A DNA stretch of 64,000 nucleotides from an uncultured Bacteroidales bacterium. Its GTDB lineage: Bacteria; Bacteroidota; Bacteroidia; Bacteroidales; Muribaculaceae. Under the pieces are notes generated by a model. That model made no database searches. It was not told the origin of the DNA and saw only the letters and a list, made by a program, of their open reading frames with translations. The position numbers and the translations under genes are program-made. The stretch spans positions 172,101-236,100 of the forward strand of contig CACWID010000002.1 of the NCBI GenBank assembly GCA_902760865.1. Reading direction: 5' to 3'. Of the stretch, positions 10,101 through 18,900 are shown in pieces. Each line of letters opens with the position of its first letter. The first letter of the stretch is position 1.

Positions 10101-10216
10101 CCCTGCGGCACGGGTGCGGCCATCGCCACACCACCGCCCACAGCGAGCGCAAGTGCCGCCATGTAGAGACGCAAAACCTTGCATCTCCACAACTTGGATT
10201 TCAGTCTTTCTATCAT
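7100..10216 (-). CDS. SusC/RagA TonB-linked outer-membrane protein
   Basis: A 1038-residue TonB-dependent importer for oligosaccharides. After a signal peptide (~1-34) comes a carboxypeptidase-D-like domain (VTGQVLDENGDPMIGATVNVKGT...FDGRFSISA), then the plug (GEVVVTALGIKKEAKSLSYNV, SSRVVMRGAKSINGNNNVLYVVDGIPM, SALTGPSAAALYGANAANGVILITTKRG) and a large barrel ending in MGFNVKLKF. It is first in the operon with SusD, GH18 and the DUF1735/LamG lipoprotein. Its -7 box is at 10246-10253. Oddly, the signal-peptide codons at 10163-10190 match a palindromic intergenic repeat found at 26863-26890. Confidence 0.96.
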   Translation of the reverse strand: MIERLKSKLWRCKVLRLYMAALALAVGGGVAMAAPVPQGQNGVVQASTVTGQVLDENGDPMIGATVNVKGTNVGTATDFDGRFSISAAQGATLTVSYVGYTTSQVRVDGSNLTITMEPSAARDLGEVVVTALGIKKEAKSLSYNVQQVEGDALMRVQDANFVNSLTGKVAGVTINASATGAGGSSRVVMRGAKSINGNNNVLYVVDGIPMQNLASEQPEGIFAGAGQTGDATSNINPDDIESISALTGPSAAALYGANAANGVILITTKRGRAGRVDVTYNGSFQFSKPFVLPRFQNQYGPSETGSYFSWGEKLAEPSSYRPADFFQTGTNIANSVSLSTGTDKNQTYLSLGATNSQGIIHSNNYDRYNVSVRNTTNFLDDRMTLDLSYMLAAVKEQNMISQGQYHNPLVPVYLFPAGDDFSKLGYYERYDTGRNFPVQYWPYNYDISMENPYWETERERFVNHKERHQATVSLNWRITPWLDITGRVKYDKSSDKYEEKFFASTNTLYASKYGHYGLRNVSNRQLYAEAFAKFDKYFYIADGHLSLNAVLGTSFDQRDNSIEGFSGHLKGTANKFTLANVETSNSTFKPVQSGYRTQLQSVYATAQVGGQSIVYLDFTARNDWSSKLEKSYFYWSAGLSCIWTDALKELGIECDWLNYFKTRIGYSQVGNEPGEPFLTRETYSINPSTGLAETSTRMLTDLKPERTNSQEAGIDLYMFRNRLRMNMTLYKSTTRNQFFYPTLPASSGYTTAVVNGGRVDNEGVELTARYTQPLGPVTWDTYLTWTLNQNKVKELLKNWRNPIDGEIYNLDELYMGGTSGYQIRLTEGGTLSDVYVSTLKTDEHGAIYVNPERQSVEANPNNNAYYIYAGQAAPKYNLSWGNSINFKGVTLSALFAYRYGGIVVSETQTILDYYGASQATQDARNDGGVVINGKKINAQGYYQTVGNPNGTVDSRYVYSATNLRLAELSLSYDVPINRWVKWIKGLNVSFVAHNLCMLYNKAPYDPEATSNTGTYYQGIDYFMQPSLRTMGFNVKLKF
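10163..10190. repeat. GTAGAGACGC palindrome copy inside the SusC signal peptide
   Basis: This 28-nt stretch matches the intergenic palindrome at 26863-26890 at 24 of 28 positions, beginning GTAGAGACGCAAAA. Read on the minus strand it encodes WRCKVLRLYM of the SusC signal peptide. Confidence 0.6.
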
Positions 10217-10245
10217 AATACATTTATTGAATTGATGTTGATGTC

Positions 10246-10277
10246 ACAAAGGTAGTGATGATTCTTAATACCATCAA
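10246..10277 (-). promoter_or_regulatory. SusC operon promoter
   Basis: On the minus strand TACCTTTG (10246-10253) follows a TTG (10275-10277) by 21 nt, close to the Bacteroidetes TTTG-N19/20-TAnnTTTG pattern. The transcript would have a leader of about 25 nt. Confidence 0.6.
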
Positions 10278-10293
10278 TCTTTTAAATGAAAAA

Positions 10294-10327
10294 ACAACAG
10301 ACGCCTCCTGATTGGAGGCGCCTGTCA
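10294..10327 (-). terminator. Intrinsic terminator of the T9SS cargo gene
   Basis: On the minus strand ACAGGCGCCTCC and GGAGGCGTCTGT form a 12-bp stem with one G-T pair and a loop of about 5 nt, followed by a T-rich tail. It lies after the gene ending at 10373 and before the SusC promoter. Confidence 0.85.
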
Positions 10328-10336
10328 TATCTGTCG

Positions 10337-10372
10337 CCAAAAGCAGCTAATGGCTAAAAGCTGATGGCTTAT
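10337..10372. repeat. GGCTAAAAGCT micro-repeat
   Basis: GCTAATGGCTAAAAGCTGATGGCT lies against the stop of the neighbouring gene. The unit is close to GGCTAAA at 36291-36357 and 41455-41510. Confidence 0.6.
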
Positions 10373-11605
10373 TTACTTGATGACCTTAGCGGTGGTGGTG
10401 CTGCCGTCGCTGTAGGTGGTAACGACGATGTTCACGCCATCGACGGGCTGAGCGCTCTGCTGGCCGGCCAGGTTGTAGTAAGCAACGCTGCTGACGGTCT
10501 TGGTGGCACTGAGCTCCTCTACCGAGGTAGTGTTCTCGATCTCGACGTTGATGTCGGTGTAGATGTTGTCGAAGGTGAACGTTCCACGCTGGGTACCGCC
10601 AACAAATACAGCGTACTCCTTGGTGTGGTCCAGGCAGCGGTAGATGCCAGGCTCGTCAGCCACCAGCACGTTACCGTCCTCATCGCGCAGCTCATAAATG
10701 GTGTCATAACCCTTCATGCTCACGCGGATGTCGTTGGTGTAATAGGGAGTGCGGAAAGCGGGCAGACGATACTCGGGAAGCTCATACATCAGCTCGGTGC
10801 CAGTCCAACCGGGAACGTACTGCACGAGGTCCTGGGTCTCACTGTTGAAGCAGATGTTGCCAGAGCGCATCAAGCTTGCATACTGCACGTCGGCGTTGTC
10901 ATAGGCCATGTAGTGATACTCGATGTGGGTACCGCCGTCAACAACGGGGTTGTAACGGTTGATGAGCCACAGGGTCAGGTAGATGTTCTCACCGGTGTAC
11001 CAGAAGGGCATGCGGGTGTCATCGGGATGGCCGAAGGGGATGTCCACAACAGCGCAGAGATTATCACGGCTCGAGTTCTTGTCGATGGGGCAGATAACGC
11101 CACGGTTGTCGAACTGGGTTCCACGATAAGTGATGGTATCGGTGCACAACTGGCCATTGGGCAGGTGGGTGCTGTAGCCATCGAACAGGTCAAGGAAGTC
11201 GAGGGTCCTCTTCTCCAGGGGGATGTTGCGGCACCATGCCGTTACAACCTGATAAAGGGCACTCTCATCCTCGCAGGCCTGATAGAAGCCGTCCAGGGCA
11301 AGGCCGATAACCTTGGCATCCTTGGGCAGGGTAGCCGTACCCCTCTCAGTGTCACCGCAAGCAAAGTCGTTGGCGGTTACCAGGTACTCGGGCTGATACT
11401 TAATCGGGCGATAGCTCTTTCCGGTCTCAGGATTGGTGTAGGTGGTCCAGATTTCCTGTGAGCACTCGGGATTGATGGGCAGAGCGAACAGGAGCGTGTC
11501 ATTGGCGGGCTGCTCGATGTTGGCAGCATTCACATGGATAGCGGCATTGGCAGAGCCAAAGCCGATAAAAGCCATTGATAAAGCTAAAAGTAAGGATTTC
11601 TTCAT
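10373..11605 (-). CDS. Secreted protein of unknown function with T9SS-type C-terminal sorting domain
   Basis: A protein of about 410 residues. I start at 11605 (MKKSLLLALSMAFIGFGSANA), which gives a clean signal peptide; an upstream ATG at 11620 adds five residues. I do not recognise the central region: beta-rich, with several cysteines and pieces such as VVDIPFGHPDDTRMPFWYTGENIYLTLWLINRY. The end, SVAYYNLAGQQSAQPVDGVNIVVTTYSDGSTTTAKVIK, is a T9SS type A-like sorting domain, very similar to the tail of the 2150-residue protein ending at 22426. It is therefore expected to cross the outer membrane by T9SS. It has its own promoter and terminator, so it is a single-gene unit. Confidence 0.75.
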   Translation of the reverse strand: MKKSLLLALSMAFIGFGSANAAIHVNAANIEQPANDTLLFALPINPECSQEIWTTYTNPETGKSYRPIKYQPEYLVTANDFACGDTERGTATLPKDAKVIGLALDGFYQACEDESALYQVVTAWCRNIPLEKRTLDFLDLFDGYSTHLPNGQLCTDTITYRGTQFDNRGVICPIDKNSSRDNLCAVVDIPFGHPDDTRMPFWYTGENIYLTLWLINRYNPVVDGGTHIEYHYMAYDNADVQYASLMRSGNICFNSETQDLVQYVPGWTGTELMYELPEYRLPAFRTPYYTNDIRVSMKGYDTIYELRDEDGNVLVADEPGIYRCLDHTKEYAVFVGGTQRGTFTFDNIYTDINVEIENTTSVEELSATKTVSSVAYYNLAGQQSAQPVDGVNIVVTTYSDGSTTTAKVIK

Positions 11606-11664
11606 AAAAATCTTAATCATTTATTGTGTTAGTATATGTTAGTTTACATCCGAATATAATTGCG

Positions 11665-11695
11665 CAAATTTACGGCAAAAAAACAAACCCGCAAA
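11665..11695 (-). promoter_or_regulatory. Promoter of the 10373-11605 gene
   Basis: On the minus strand TTTG (11692-11695) is followed by a 19-nt spacer and TAAATTTG (11665-11672), an excellent match to the Bacteroidetes housekeeping promoter. It sits just downstream of the P-type ATPase stop codon. Confidence 0.75.
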
Positions 11696-11702
11696 CAAAT
11701 TC

Positions 11703-14414
11703 TCAATATTTTTTAAGGATTGACCGATTTTTCACCATGGCAACTAGCTGTCCCAAAATGAAGACCGGCGATGTGCCCAGGATGATGGCAATCCATGTGG
11801 ATGCCGACAGCGGCGCACAGTTGAACAGCAGGGGGCAAAACTGCACAAGCACAATCTGACCCACAAAGATGATGATAGCCACCGACCAGAACACCTTGCT
11901 GTCCTCCATGTTGTTGAACGCCCATTTGCCCGTGGCAAACGTCCTGGCATTGAGCATGTTCCAGAACTGCATAAACACAAATACGCTGAAGAAAATGGCC
12001 ATCTCATGCGGGCTGATGTTGGGGTTGACCCCGCGCACGAACACGCGCTCTCCGCCGTTGGCCGAACGCACAAAATAGTAGTACAGGCCTATCAGCAAGG
12101 CGGCAAACACAAAGCCGGAGATGAGGATGAAACGCTTCATCGACGGCGTGATGATGCTGGCGCGGGAGTCACGGGGACGCTGGCGCATGAGCACGCTGTT
12201 GGGGGGCAACGAGGCCAAGGCTAAGGCGGCAAAGGTGTCCATGATGAGGTTCACCCACAGCATCTGGGTGACCGTCAAGGCCGGCTGCTTGCTGAAGAAC
12301 GACCCGACGGCAACCACCAGGCAGGCACACACGTTGACCGCCAGCTGGAATATGATGAAACGCTGGATGTTGCTATACAGGGAGCGGCCCCAGAGCACCG
12401 CCTTGTTGATGCTGGCAAACGAGTTGTCAAGGATGGTAATGTCGCTGGCCTCCTTGGCCACGGCGGTGCCATCGCCCATCGACAGGCCCACCTGGGCGGC
12501 ATTGAGCGCAGGAGCGTCGTTGGTACCGTCGCCGGTGACCGCAACGACCTCGCCCTGCTGCTGGAGCAGACGCACGAGGCGTGCCTTGTCATCGGGGCGG
12601 GCACGGGCCATAATCTTTATCAAGCGGGCACGCTGGGCCGCATCGTCGTCAGTCAGGGCGGCAAATTCGGGCCCGGTGATGATGGCGTCATCGGTATCAT
12701 TATCGGTCCACAGGCCCACCTGACGCCCGATTTCGCGCGCCGTGGCACCCGTGTCGCCGGTCACGATCTTCACCTTGACGCCGGCATTGCGGCAGTCCTG
12801 GATGGCGGCCGGCACGTCGGCACGCACGGGGTCGCTGATGGCAGCAATTCCCAGCAGCGTCAGCGGCTGCATGTCACCTGCCTTCAAGCGCTTGAGCGCC
12901 TTCTCGGCATCCTCGTCCTTAGCCAGTTCAACGCAGGCGAATGCCAGCGTGCGCATGGCCTTGGACTGGTAGTTGGTCAGCTCGTCGGTCACCAGCTGGA
13001 AGGCCACATCGCCCGCAACCTTGTCACACATGCGGATAACGACCTCGGGGGCTCCCTTGAGCAACAACATGCGCTTTCCGGTCGCGCTGTCGATGACAGT
13101 TGCCATATACTTGGTCATCGTCGAGAACGACAGCTGGGCCAGGGGCTCGCTGCTGTCGCGCACCGACATATAGTCAACACCGGCCTCATGCAGCCACAGC
13201 AGCAGGGCACCCTCGGTGGGGTTGCCCAGGGCCACGACATGTTTGGGGTCGCTGTCGTCAAGGAATGCGGTGCTATTGCAGGCAATGCCCTCGGTGACCA
13301 TCACACTGGCCTCATCATCGGCCAGACGGTCGCCGTTCTCCAGGCCATAGAAGTGGGCCTGATAGACCTGCATCTTGTTCTGGGTGAGGGTTCCGGTCTT
13401 GTCGGTACAGATGACCGTCGTGGCGCCCATGGTCTCACAGGCGTGCATGCGTCGCACCAGGTTGTTGTTCTTGAGCATCTTGCGCATGCTCAGGGCCAGC
13501 GACAGCGTGACGCTCATCGGCAGGCCCTCGGGAACCGACACGACGATAAGCGTGACCGCAAGCATCACCGTCTCGATGAAGTATTGGGCATCGGCGACGA
13601 AGCCCTCGCTGCCGACCCAGAAGAATTCAATCACACGGCCCAGCACCAGCAGACCCGCCATGACATAGCTGCCCCGTGAGATGAGGCGGCCCAGGCGGTC
13701 GAGCTGCTGCGTGAGCGGCGTCTTGATGTTGTTGTCAATCTGTGAGTCGCGATAGACCTTGCCATACTCCGTCATGTCGCCCACGCGCTCGACACGCATC
13801 ACGGCGTTGCCCTCGATCACGGTGCTGGCACGCAGCAGCAGCGTCGGGGGATAGGTAACCTCGACAGCCTCGGCGGCAGCGACGGGGTCATGGGTCTTCC
13901 AGGCCGACGGCTCGCCGGTGAAGGAGCTCTCATCAACCCTGAGGCTGAAGCTCTCCAGCACCGTTCCGTCGGCGGGCACCTTCTCGCCCGTCTCGAGGAT
14001 GACGATGTCGCCCACCACGATATCGCAGCGAGGCACCTGGGTGACGTGGCCGTCGCGCACCACCTTGACACCGACGTGGTCGTCGGTCTGGTTGAGCAGG
14101 CGGAATTTCTTATTGGCATTGACCTCGACCAGGAAGCCCACCAGCGTGGCCAGGACGATGGCAATGAAAATGCCCAGCGGCTCAAAAAAGATGCTCAGGC
14201 CCATGTTCAGCCAGTGATACTCATACACTGACAATCCCACCGACAGCAGCAGTGCCACCAGCAGGATCTTGATGAGCGGATCATTGAATTTCTCCAGGAA
14301 CTGTCGCCACAATGGCGTCTGCTCGGGCGCCGTGAGCACATTATTGCCGTGCCTCTCTCGGCTGGCAATCACCTGCTCGGCGGTCAATCCTCTATCGTGT
14401 TTCTTTTTCTTCAT
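11703..14414 (-). CDS. Calcium-translocating P-type ATPase, PMCA/SERCA-like
   Basis: About 903 residues from the ATG at 14414 (MKKKKHDRGLTAEQV). The frame extends 26 codons further, but that extension lies across a terminator hairpin and is unlikely to be translated. Type IIB P-ATPase motifs are in order: N-terminal cation-ATPase domain, actuator TGEPS, membrane motif VSVPEGLPMSVTLSLALSM, phosphorylation site CTDKTGTLTQNKM (Asp near residue 338), hinge VAVTGDGTNDAPALNAAQVG, and a C-terminal transmembrane bundle (ALALASLPPNSVLM, MQFWNMLNARTF). It would export Ca2+ from the cytoplasm across the inner membrane at the cost of ATP. Confidence 0.93.
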   Translation of the reverse strand: MKKKKHDRGLTAEQVIASRERHGNNVLTAPEQTPLWRQFLEKFNDPLIKILLVALLLSVGLSVYEYHWLNMGLSIFFEPLGIFIAIVLATLVGFLVEVNANKKFRLLNQTDDHVGVKVVRDGHVTQVPRCDIVVGDIVILETGEKVPADGTVLESFSLRVDESSFTGEPSAWKTHDPVAAAEAVEVTYPPTLLLRASTVIEGNAVMRVERVGDMTEYGKVYRDSQIDNNIKTPLTQQLDRLGRLISRGSYVMAGLLVLGRVIEFFWVGSEGFVADAQYFIETVMLAVTLIVVSVPEGLPMSVTLSLALSMRKMLKNNNLVRRMHACETMGATTVICTDKTGTLTQNKMQVYQAHFYGLENGDRLADDEASVMVTEGIACNSTAFLDDSDPKHVVALGNPTEGALLLWLHEAGVDYMSVRDSSEPLAQLSFSTMTKYMATVIDSATGKRMLLLKGAPEVVIRMCDKVAGDVAFQLVTDELTNYQSKAMRTLAFACVELAKDEDAEKALKRLKAGDMQPLTLLGIAAISDPVRADVPAAIQDCRNAGVKVKIVTGDTGATAREIGRQVGLWTDNDTDDAIITGPEFAALTDDDAAQRARLIKIMARARPDDKARLVRLLQQQGEVVAVTGDGTNDAPALNAAQVGLSMGDGTAVAKEASDITILDNSFASINKAVLWGRSLYSNIQRFIIFQLAVNVCACLVVAVGSFFSKQPALTVTQMLWVNLIMDTFAALALASLPPNSVLMRQRPRDSRASIITPSMKRFILISGFVFAALLIGLYYYFVRSANGGERVFVRGVNPNISPHEMAIFFSVFVFMQFWNMLNARTFATGKWAFNNMEDSKVFWSVAIIIFVGQIVLVQFCPLLFNCAPLSASTWIAIILGTSPVFILGQLVAMVKNRSILKKY

Positions 14415-14476
14415 CAGCTTTGCCAATTTTCTCAATTGAACTAGGCAGACCTTGCGGCAACAACCATGCCAACAAA

Positions 14477-14520
14477 AAAAGATTTGACACATCCGACACG
14501 GAATGTATCAAATCTTTCAT
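14477..14520 (-). terminator. Intrinsic terminator after the mannose synthase gene
   Basis: On the minus strand AAAGATTTGATACAT and TGTGTCAAATCTTT form a long stem around TCCGTGTCGG, followed by a run of seven T. It separates the synthase gene from the ATPase gene and falls inside the rejected N-terminal extension of the latter. Confidence 0.88.
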
Positions 14521-14527
14521 GCGATTG

Positions 14528-15301
14528 TCATCCAGCTGTAATCTGCTTGGGCAAGGGGCGTCGTGTGAAACGAGCCTTGTTGAAAATCGAGTCCCAGCGC
14601 AACTTAATCACGCCCCATAACGCCTCAAAGAAGATGCTCGAGTTCATCTTGCTCGTGCCCAGCACGCGGTTGACGAACACGATGGGAACCTCCTTGATCC
14701 TGAAGCCCATGCGGTGAGCAGTGAACTTCATCTCGATCTGGAAGGCATAGCCCTTGAACTCGATGGCGTCCAGGTCGATGGACTGCAGCACCTCGCGGCG
14801 GTAGCACACAAAGCCTGCAGTGGTGTCGCGCACATCCATCCCGGTAATCAGCCTCACATAGGCCGACGCATAGTAGCTCATCAGCATCCTGCCCATGGGC
14901 CAGTCCACGACATTCACCCCTGTCAGGTAACGCGAACCCACCGACAAGTCGGCTTGGCCCGAGGCACAAGTGGCCTGCAGCTCAGGCAGCTTGCTGACGG
15001 GGTGCGAGAAGTCGGCGTCCATTTCGATGACGTACTCATAGTGACGGTCCAGGGCCCACTTGAAACCCGCGATATAGGCGGTGCCCAAGCCCTGCTTGCC
15101 GGCGCGCTTGAGGATGTGGATGCGGTCAGGACGCTCAGCAATCATTTCATCGACAATGGCGCCCGTACCGTCGGGCGAGTTGTCATCGACGATAAGCACA
15201 TCAAACTGGTGCTCCTCAAGAGCGAGCACGGCGTTGATGATATTCCTCACGTTTTCCTTCTCGTTATAAGTAGGAATGATTACTAAGCTGTCTGACATCA
15301 T
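14528..15301 (-). CDS. Polyprenol monophosphomannose synthase (GT2)
   Basis: About 257 residues from the ATG pair at 15296-15301 (MMSDSLVIIPTYNEKENV); the frame continues 42 codons upstream through AT-rich promoter DNA and I reject that extension. GT2 motifs are clear: LVIIPTYNEKENVRNII, LIVDDNSPDGTG, GKQGLGTAYIAGFKWAL and the metal-binding VIEMDADFSHPVSKLPEL. The subgroup transfers mannose (or a related hexose) from GDP-sugar to polyprenyl phosphate at the inner membrane for extracytoplasmic glycosylation. There are no C-terminal membrane helices, so it is the soluble DPM1 type. A -7 box TACTTTTG (minus) lies at 15344-15351. Confidence 0.92.
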   Translation of the reverse strand: MMSDSLVIIPTYNEKENVRNIINAVLALEEHQFDVLIVDDNSPDGTGAIVDEMIAERPDRIHILKRAGKQGLGTAYIAGFKWALDRHYEYVIEMDADFSHPVSKLPELQATCASGQADLSVGSRYLTGVNVVDWPMGRMLMSYYASAYVRLITGMDVRDTTAGFVCYRREVLQSIDLDAIEFKGYAFQIEMKFTAHRMGFRIKEVPIVFVNRVLGTSKMNSSIFFEALWGVIKLRWDSIFNKARFTRRPLPKQITAG

Positions 15302-15592
15302 GATGAGTGTCTGCTGTTTATAGTTCGTTTTAGAATTGAAGTACAAAAGTACTGCTTTTTTTTCATTATAGCGGAACAATCGGTCATAATATTGCCTTTT
15401 TAGCAAGTTTTTATTGTACTTTCGCACCGCTTAACAATTCCAGTACCATGAGAAATACAGCAAATACCGTGCCACAATCACCCACGGCAACCTCATTTTC
15501 CTAAGACAAGAAAGACAACTAAATACAACATCCATCGCACACCCAACGAAATAACAACTAAATACCGTCTCTAGATGAGCGCGTTAGCAACT

Positions 15593-15664
15593 CCCCCTCT
15601 AATCTTAGAGGGGGCCGGGGGGCGTTGACGCTACAGATAAAAGGCCGGGGGGCGTTGACGCTAC
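15593..15664. repeat. C-rich hairpin followed by a GGGGGGCGTTGACGCTAC tandem pair
   Basis: A perfect 10-bp stem CCCCCTCTAA/TTAGAGGGGG leads into two copies of CCGGGGGGCGTTGACGCTAC with a 30-nt period. A third copy, one mismatch away, is inverted at 58130-58149. Confidence 0.8.
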
Positions 15665-15749
15665 CGTTGAAAGCAATTAGTCGCGGTAGCACTAAGTTTT
15701 TGATTTCTTATACCCTTGAGCCATCCCACCCATTTGCCGTAATTTTCAC

Positions 15750-15824
15750 GCAAACGATTGCACAAAAAAAAACGTTAAGGCCGCTCCTTTTCCCACATTA
15801 TTTAAAAACATCACTCTACATTTG
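15750..15824 (+). promoter_or_regulatory. LacI-type operator palindrome plus -7 box of the giant starch-binding gene
   Basis: GCAAACGATTGC (15750-15761), flanked to read CGCAAACGATTGCA, is a near-palindrome with a central CG as in LacI-family operators. A TACATTTG box begins exactly 55 nt after it (15817-15824). The same 12-mer with the same 55-nt spacing precedes the 62732 gene. Confidence 0.65.
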
Positions 15825-15973
15825 CTTGCTCTAATCTGCAGAAGTTATTTTCCTAAGCACGATTCCAACTTTCAGATAAGCCAAAAAGATGTTTTCAGGG
15901 AAATTTAACCTACCAACGATTACGACCATCAACATAGATTACCAACACTAATTTATAACCATCATTCAAAAAA

Positions 15974-18900
15974 ATGAACAGAGTGAAATTTCTAAGAAAA
16001 GCCGCATTGAGGCTGTTTGCCTTGATGCTATGTATGGCTGCGACCGTGCCGCAGCTATGGGCTCAAACCTACACTGTGGCCGGTAGCGACGCACAAGCGC
16101 TGGGCACAACTTGGGACCCAGGAAACACGAGTAACAACATGACGCTGTACAGCGGCAACATGTACTACTTGTTGAAAACGGTCACCTATTCGTCAAATAC
16201 CAACGGCGAGTACAAAATCACCGTCAACAACAACTGGACTGTATCCTATGGTGCAAATGGTGGCAGCGACAATGTTTCCTACTCAGTGAACAGCGGTACT
16301 GGATATGTTTGCTTCGCGTTCAACTCAAGTAGCCATGTGCCCCACATGGTTTCCTCCCTGCAGAACGTGATTGTGACCGGCAGTGACACCCAGGCGCTGG
16401 GCGTATCGTGGGGACACACCAACACGAGCAACAAGATGAGTACCACCGACGGTATCACCTACACGCTCGTTCGCAATGTGGACTATACTGCAGCTACAAA
16501 TAATTTGCAGTGTAAGGTGTGTGTAAATGGTTCCGACTATTATGGCACCAGCACCGGCGGCAATGTCTATTATAACATCCCTAGCGCCGGCTCCTACACG
16601 GTGACCTACAACTTCAATGCTGTGACCGGCATTGTTACCGTGGATGCTCAATCAGCCACCCCGGTAATCCCCGATTATTACATCACGGGCGACAACGGCT
16701 TGGGACTGGGTGGATTCAAATTCAATCCTACCACTACCCTGACCTATGACAGCGACAATGACGTTTATACCTACAGCTACAACGTCACCTCGGCAGGCAC
16801 TTTCTACTTCGCATTTGCCGATGGCCCTGGTAGCGACTGGAATGATTTTAACAACAACCACCGCATTGGCCCCACTAGTGGCAATGAAACCGTTAACCTG
16901 AATGGTGGCTGGGCCACGACCCAAATGGGAGGTGGCAGCTATGCAGTAACTGTGGATGCCGGTCTAGTGACCATTACCCTGGACGCGACCCACATGCGTT
17001 ACAAGGTTGACGGGACAGCTCCCGTCATCTCGGTTGACTACTACGTCGTGGGCTCCGATACCAGCATCTTCCCCAACGGATGGACGGCAAACAGTGCTAC
17101 CCATATGTCCGAGACCAGCACCAACAACTATAGCTGGACGGCCAGCAATGTCCATCTTACGGCAGGCACCAACTACGATTACAAAGTGACTGACGGCAGC
17201 GGCGGTTGGTACCCAGACAACAACGCAATCCTTACCGTTCCCAAAAGCGGTAGCTACGATGTGGAGTTTACCTTCAACAGCAGCACTCATGCAGTCAATG
17301 CCGTGCCCACGCTCCTTACCGAAGATCCGGTTTATACCTTCGACATCTATGTGCGCTACACGGGCATTCAAGATGTGAACAACGTGTACGCTTACGGCTG
17401 GGACGCTCAGAACAATGAGACTTTGGGCGATTGGGGCGGCACGAAGCTGTCGGATATGGCCCCGACGACGATCAACGACCACACCTACTATCACGTCACC
17501 TTGACGTCTTATTACCAGACGCTGAACATCCTCTTCAACGAGAATGCCAGTGGCTCCACCCAGACTACTGACCTGGCACTGCAGCCTGGCAACAGTTATT
17601 TCACTTACGGCGGCGGTAGCATCGTCAGCGGTCCCAACCCCCAGGCCGATGAGGCTGACCCGACCTATGACTACACCATCTACGTGCGCTACAAGGGCAA
17701 TGCTGCTCCTTACATGTACCTGTGGGAGGGCTCCGATACCGAACTGCTGGGCGCATTCCCCGGCACGGCACTGGCAGATGCCCCCTTCACAACCCAGGTC
17801 ATCAACGGCTATACTTACTACAAGCATACCGTGACCGGCTCGCATTATCCAGCATTGGGCATGATTCTCAGCGAGGGCCGCGCTGGCCAGACCGGCGATC
17901 TGTCCGTGACTTCTGGCACCAGCTACTACACCTATGCTGGCGGCAGCACCATTGACGGACCCAAGGCCGAGGCCGATCCCGCTATCACCTATTATGCCCA
18001 GAGCAGCTTTGGCGGCTGGACCACCGAGGGCACTCAGATGACAGCCAACGGCGACGGCAGCTATAGCAAGACGTTCACCGGTCTCAGCCTGACGAGCGGC
18101 ACGACCTATGAATACAAGGTCTATGGCGCCGACGGCACCAACGACGGTGTGTGGATCGGTGACAGCAATGGTGACAATGCCACCTTCACGGTGGGCATGA
18201 GCGGCACCTATGACGTGACCATCACCCTGAACAGCGACGGCACCCTCAGCCACCAGCTCACGCTGACGGCGGCCGCTACCATCTACATCGATGGTGACGG
18301 CGTGCTGGGCGGCTTCTCCTATGCCCCCGACAAGGCCATGACCTATGAGGGCAACGGTATCTACACCTGGACCGCCACGCTCGCCGAAAAAGCAAAGACG
18401 CAATTCGTGTTCGCTAACGGCCAGGGCACTGACTGGGAGGACTTCAACAACCACTACCGTATCGGTCCCGCCACTGCCAATGAAGCCTACACCGTCAACA
18501 GCGGCTACACCGGCACACAGCTTGCCGGTGGCGACAACGGCAGCTACAGCGTGACGGCCGGTGCCGGAGAACTGAAGTTCTACTTCGACGCCGTGAACAT
18601 GCAATATCAAGTCACCGGCACCGTTCCTCCCATTTTCTACTATGTGAAAGGTACGCCCACCAGCATCTTCCCCAATGGTTGGGACAATGTCGGTCCCGAG
18701 ACCAAGATGACCCAGGATGCCACCACCGGCAACTATTCCTGGAGTGCCGACGGCATCCACTTGACTCACAATGGCGAGTACAAGTTCAAGGTATTCGGCG
18801 ACGACGACACCTGGTATCCCGCCGATAATGACGTGAATCTCGAATTCAATGTTGACGGCACCTACAACCTGGTCATCAACTTTGATGGCACCAACGTGAC

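Larger units (their letters stand above)
15302..15973. other. Long intergenic region with repeats and regulatory DNA
   Basis: No convincing gene. It holds the synthase promoter (15344-15351, minus), a CCCCCTCTAA/TTAGAGGGGG hairpin (15593-15614), two 30-nt-spaced copies of GGCCGGGGGGCGTTGACG (15613-15634, 15643-15664), a GCAAACGATTGC palindrome (15750-15761) and a TACATTTG -7 box (15817-15824), then a leader of about 150 nt for the giant gene. Confidence 0.7.

Noticed and set aside
14415-14492. 26-codon N-terminal extension of the calcium ATPase
   Set aside because: It is the DNA of the preceding gene's terminator hairpin; the MKKKKHDRGL start fits the family.
15625-15834. 69-codon frame upstream of the giant gene
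   Set aside because: It runs through tandem repeats, the operator and the -7 box; no motif and no conserved feature.
16964-18769. Antisense open frame of 601 codons inside the giant gene
   Set aside because: It mirrors the module repeats and codon bias of the real gene, has a low-complexity Val/Gly/Ala-rich translation without any family motif, and has no promoter or start context.
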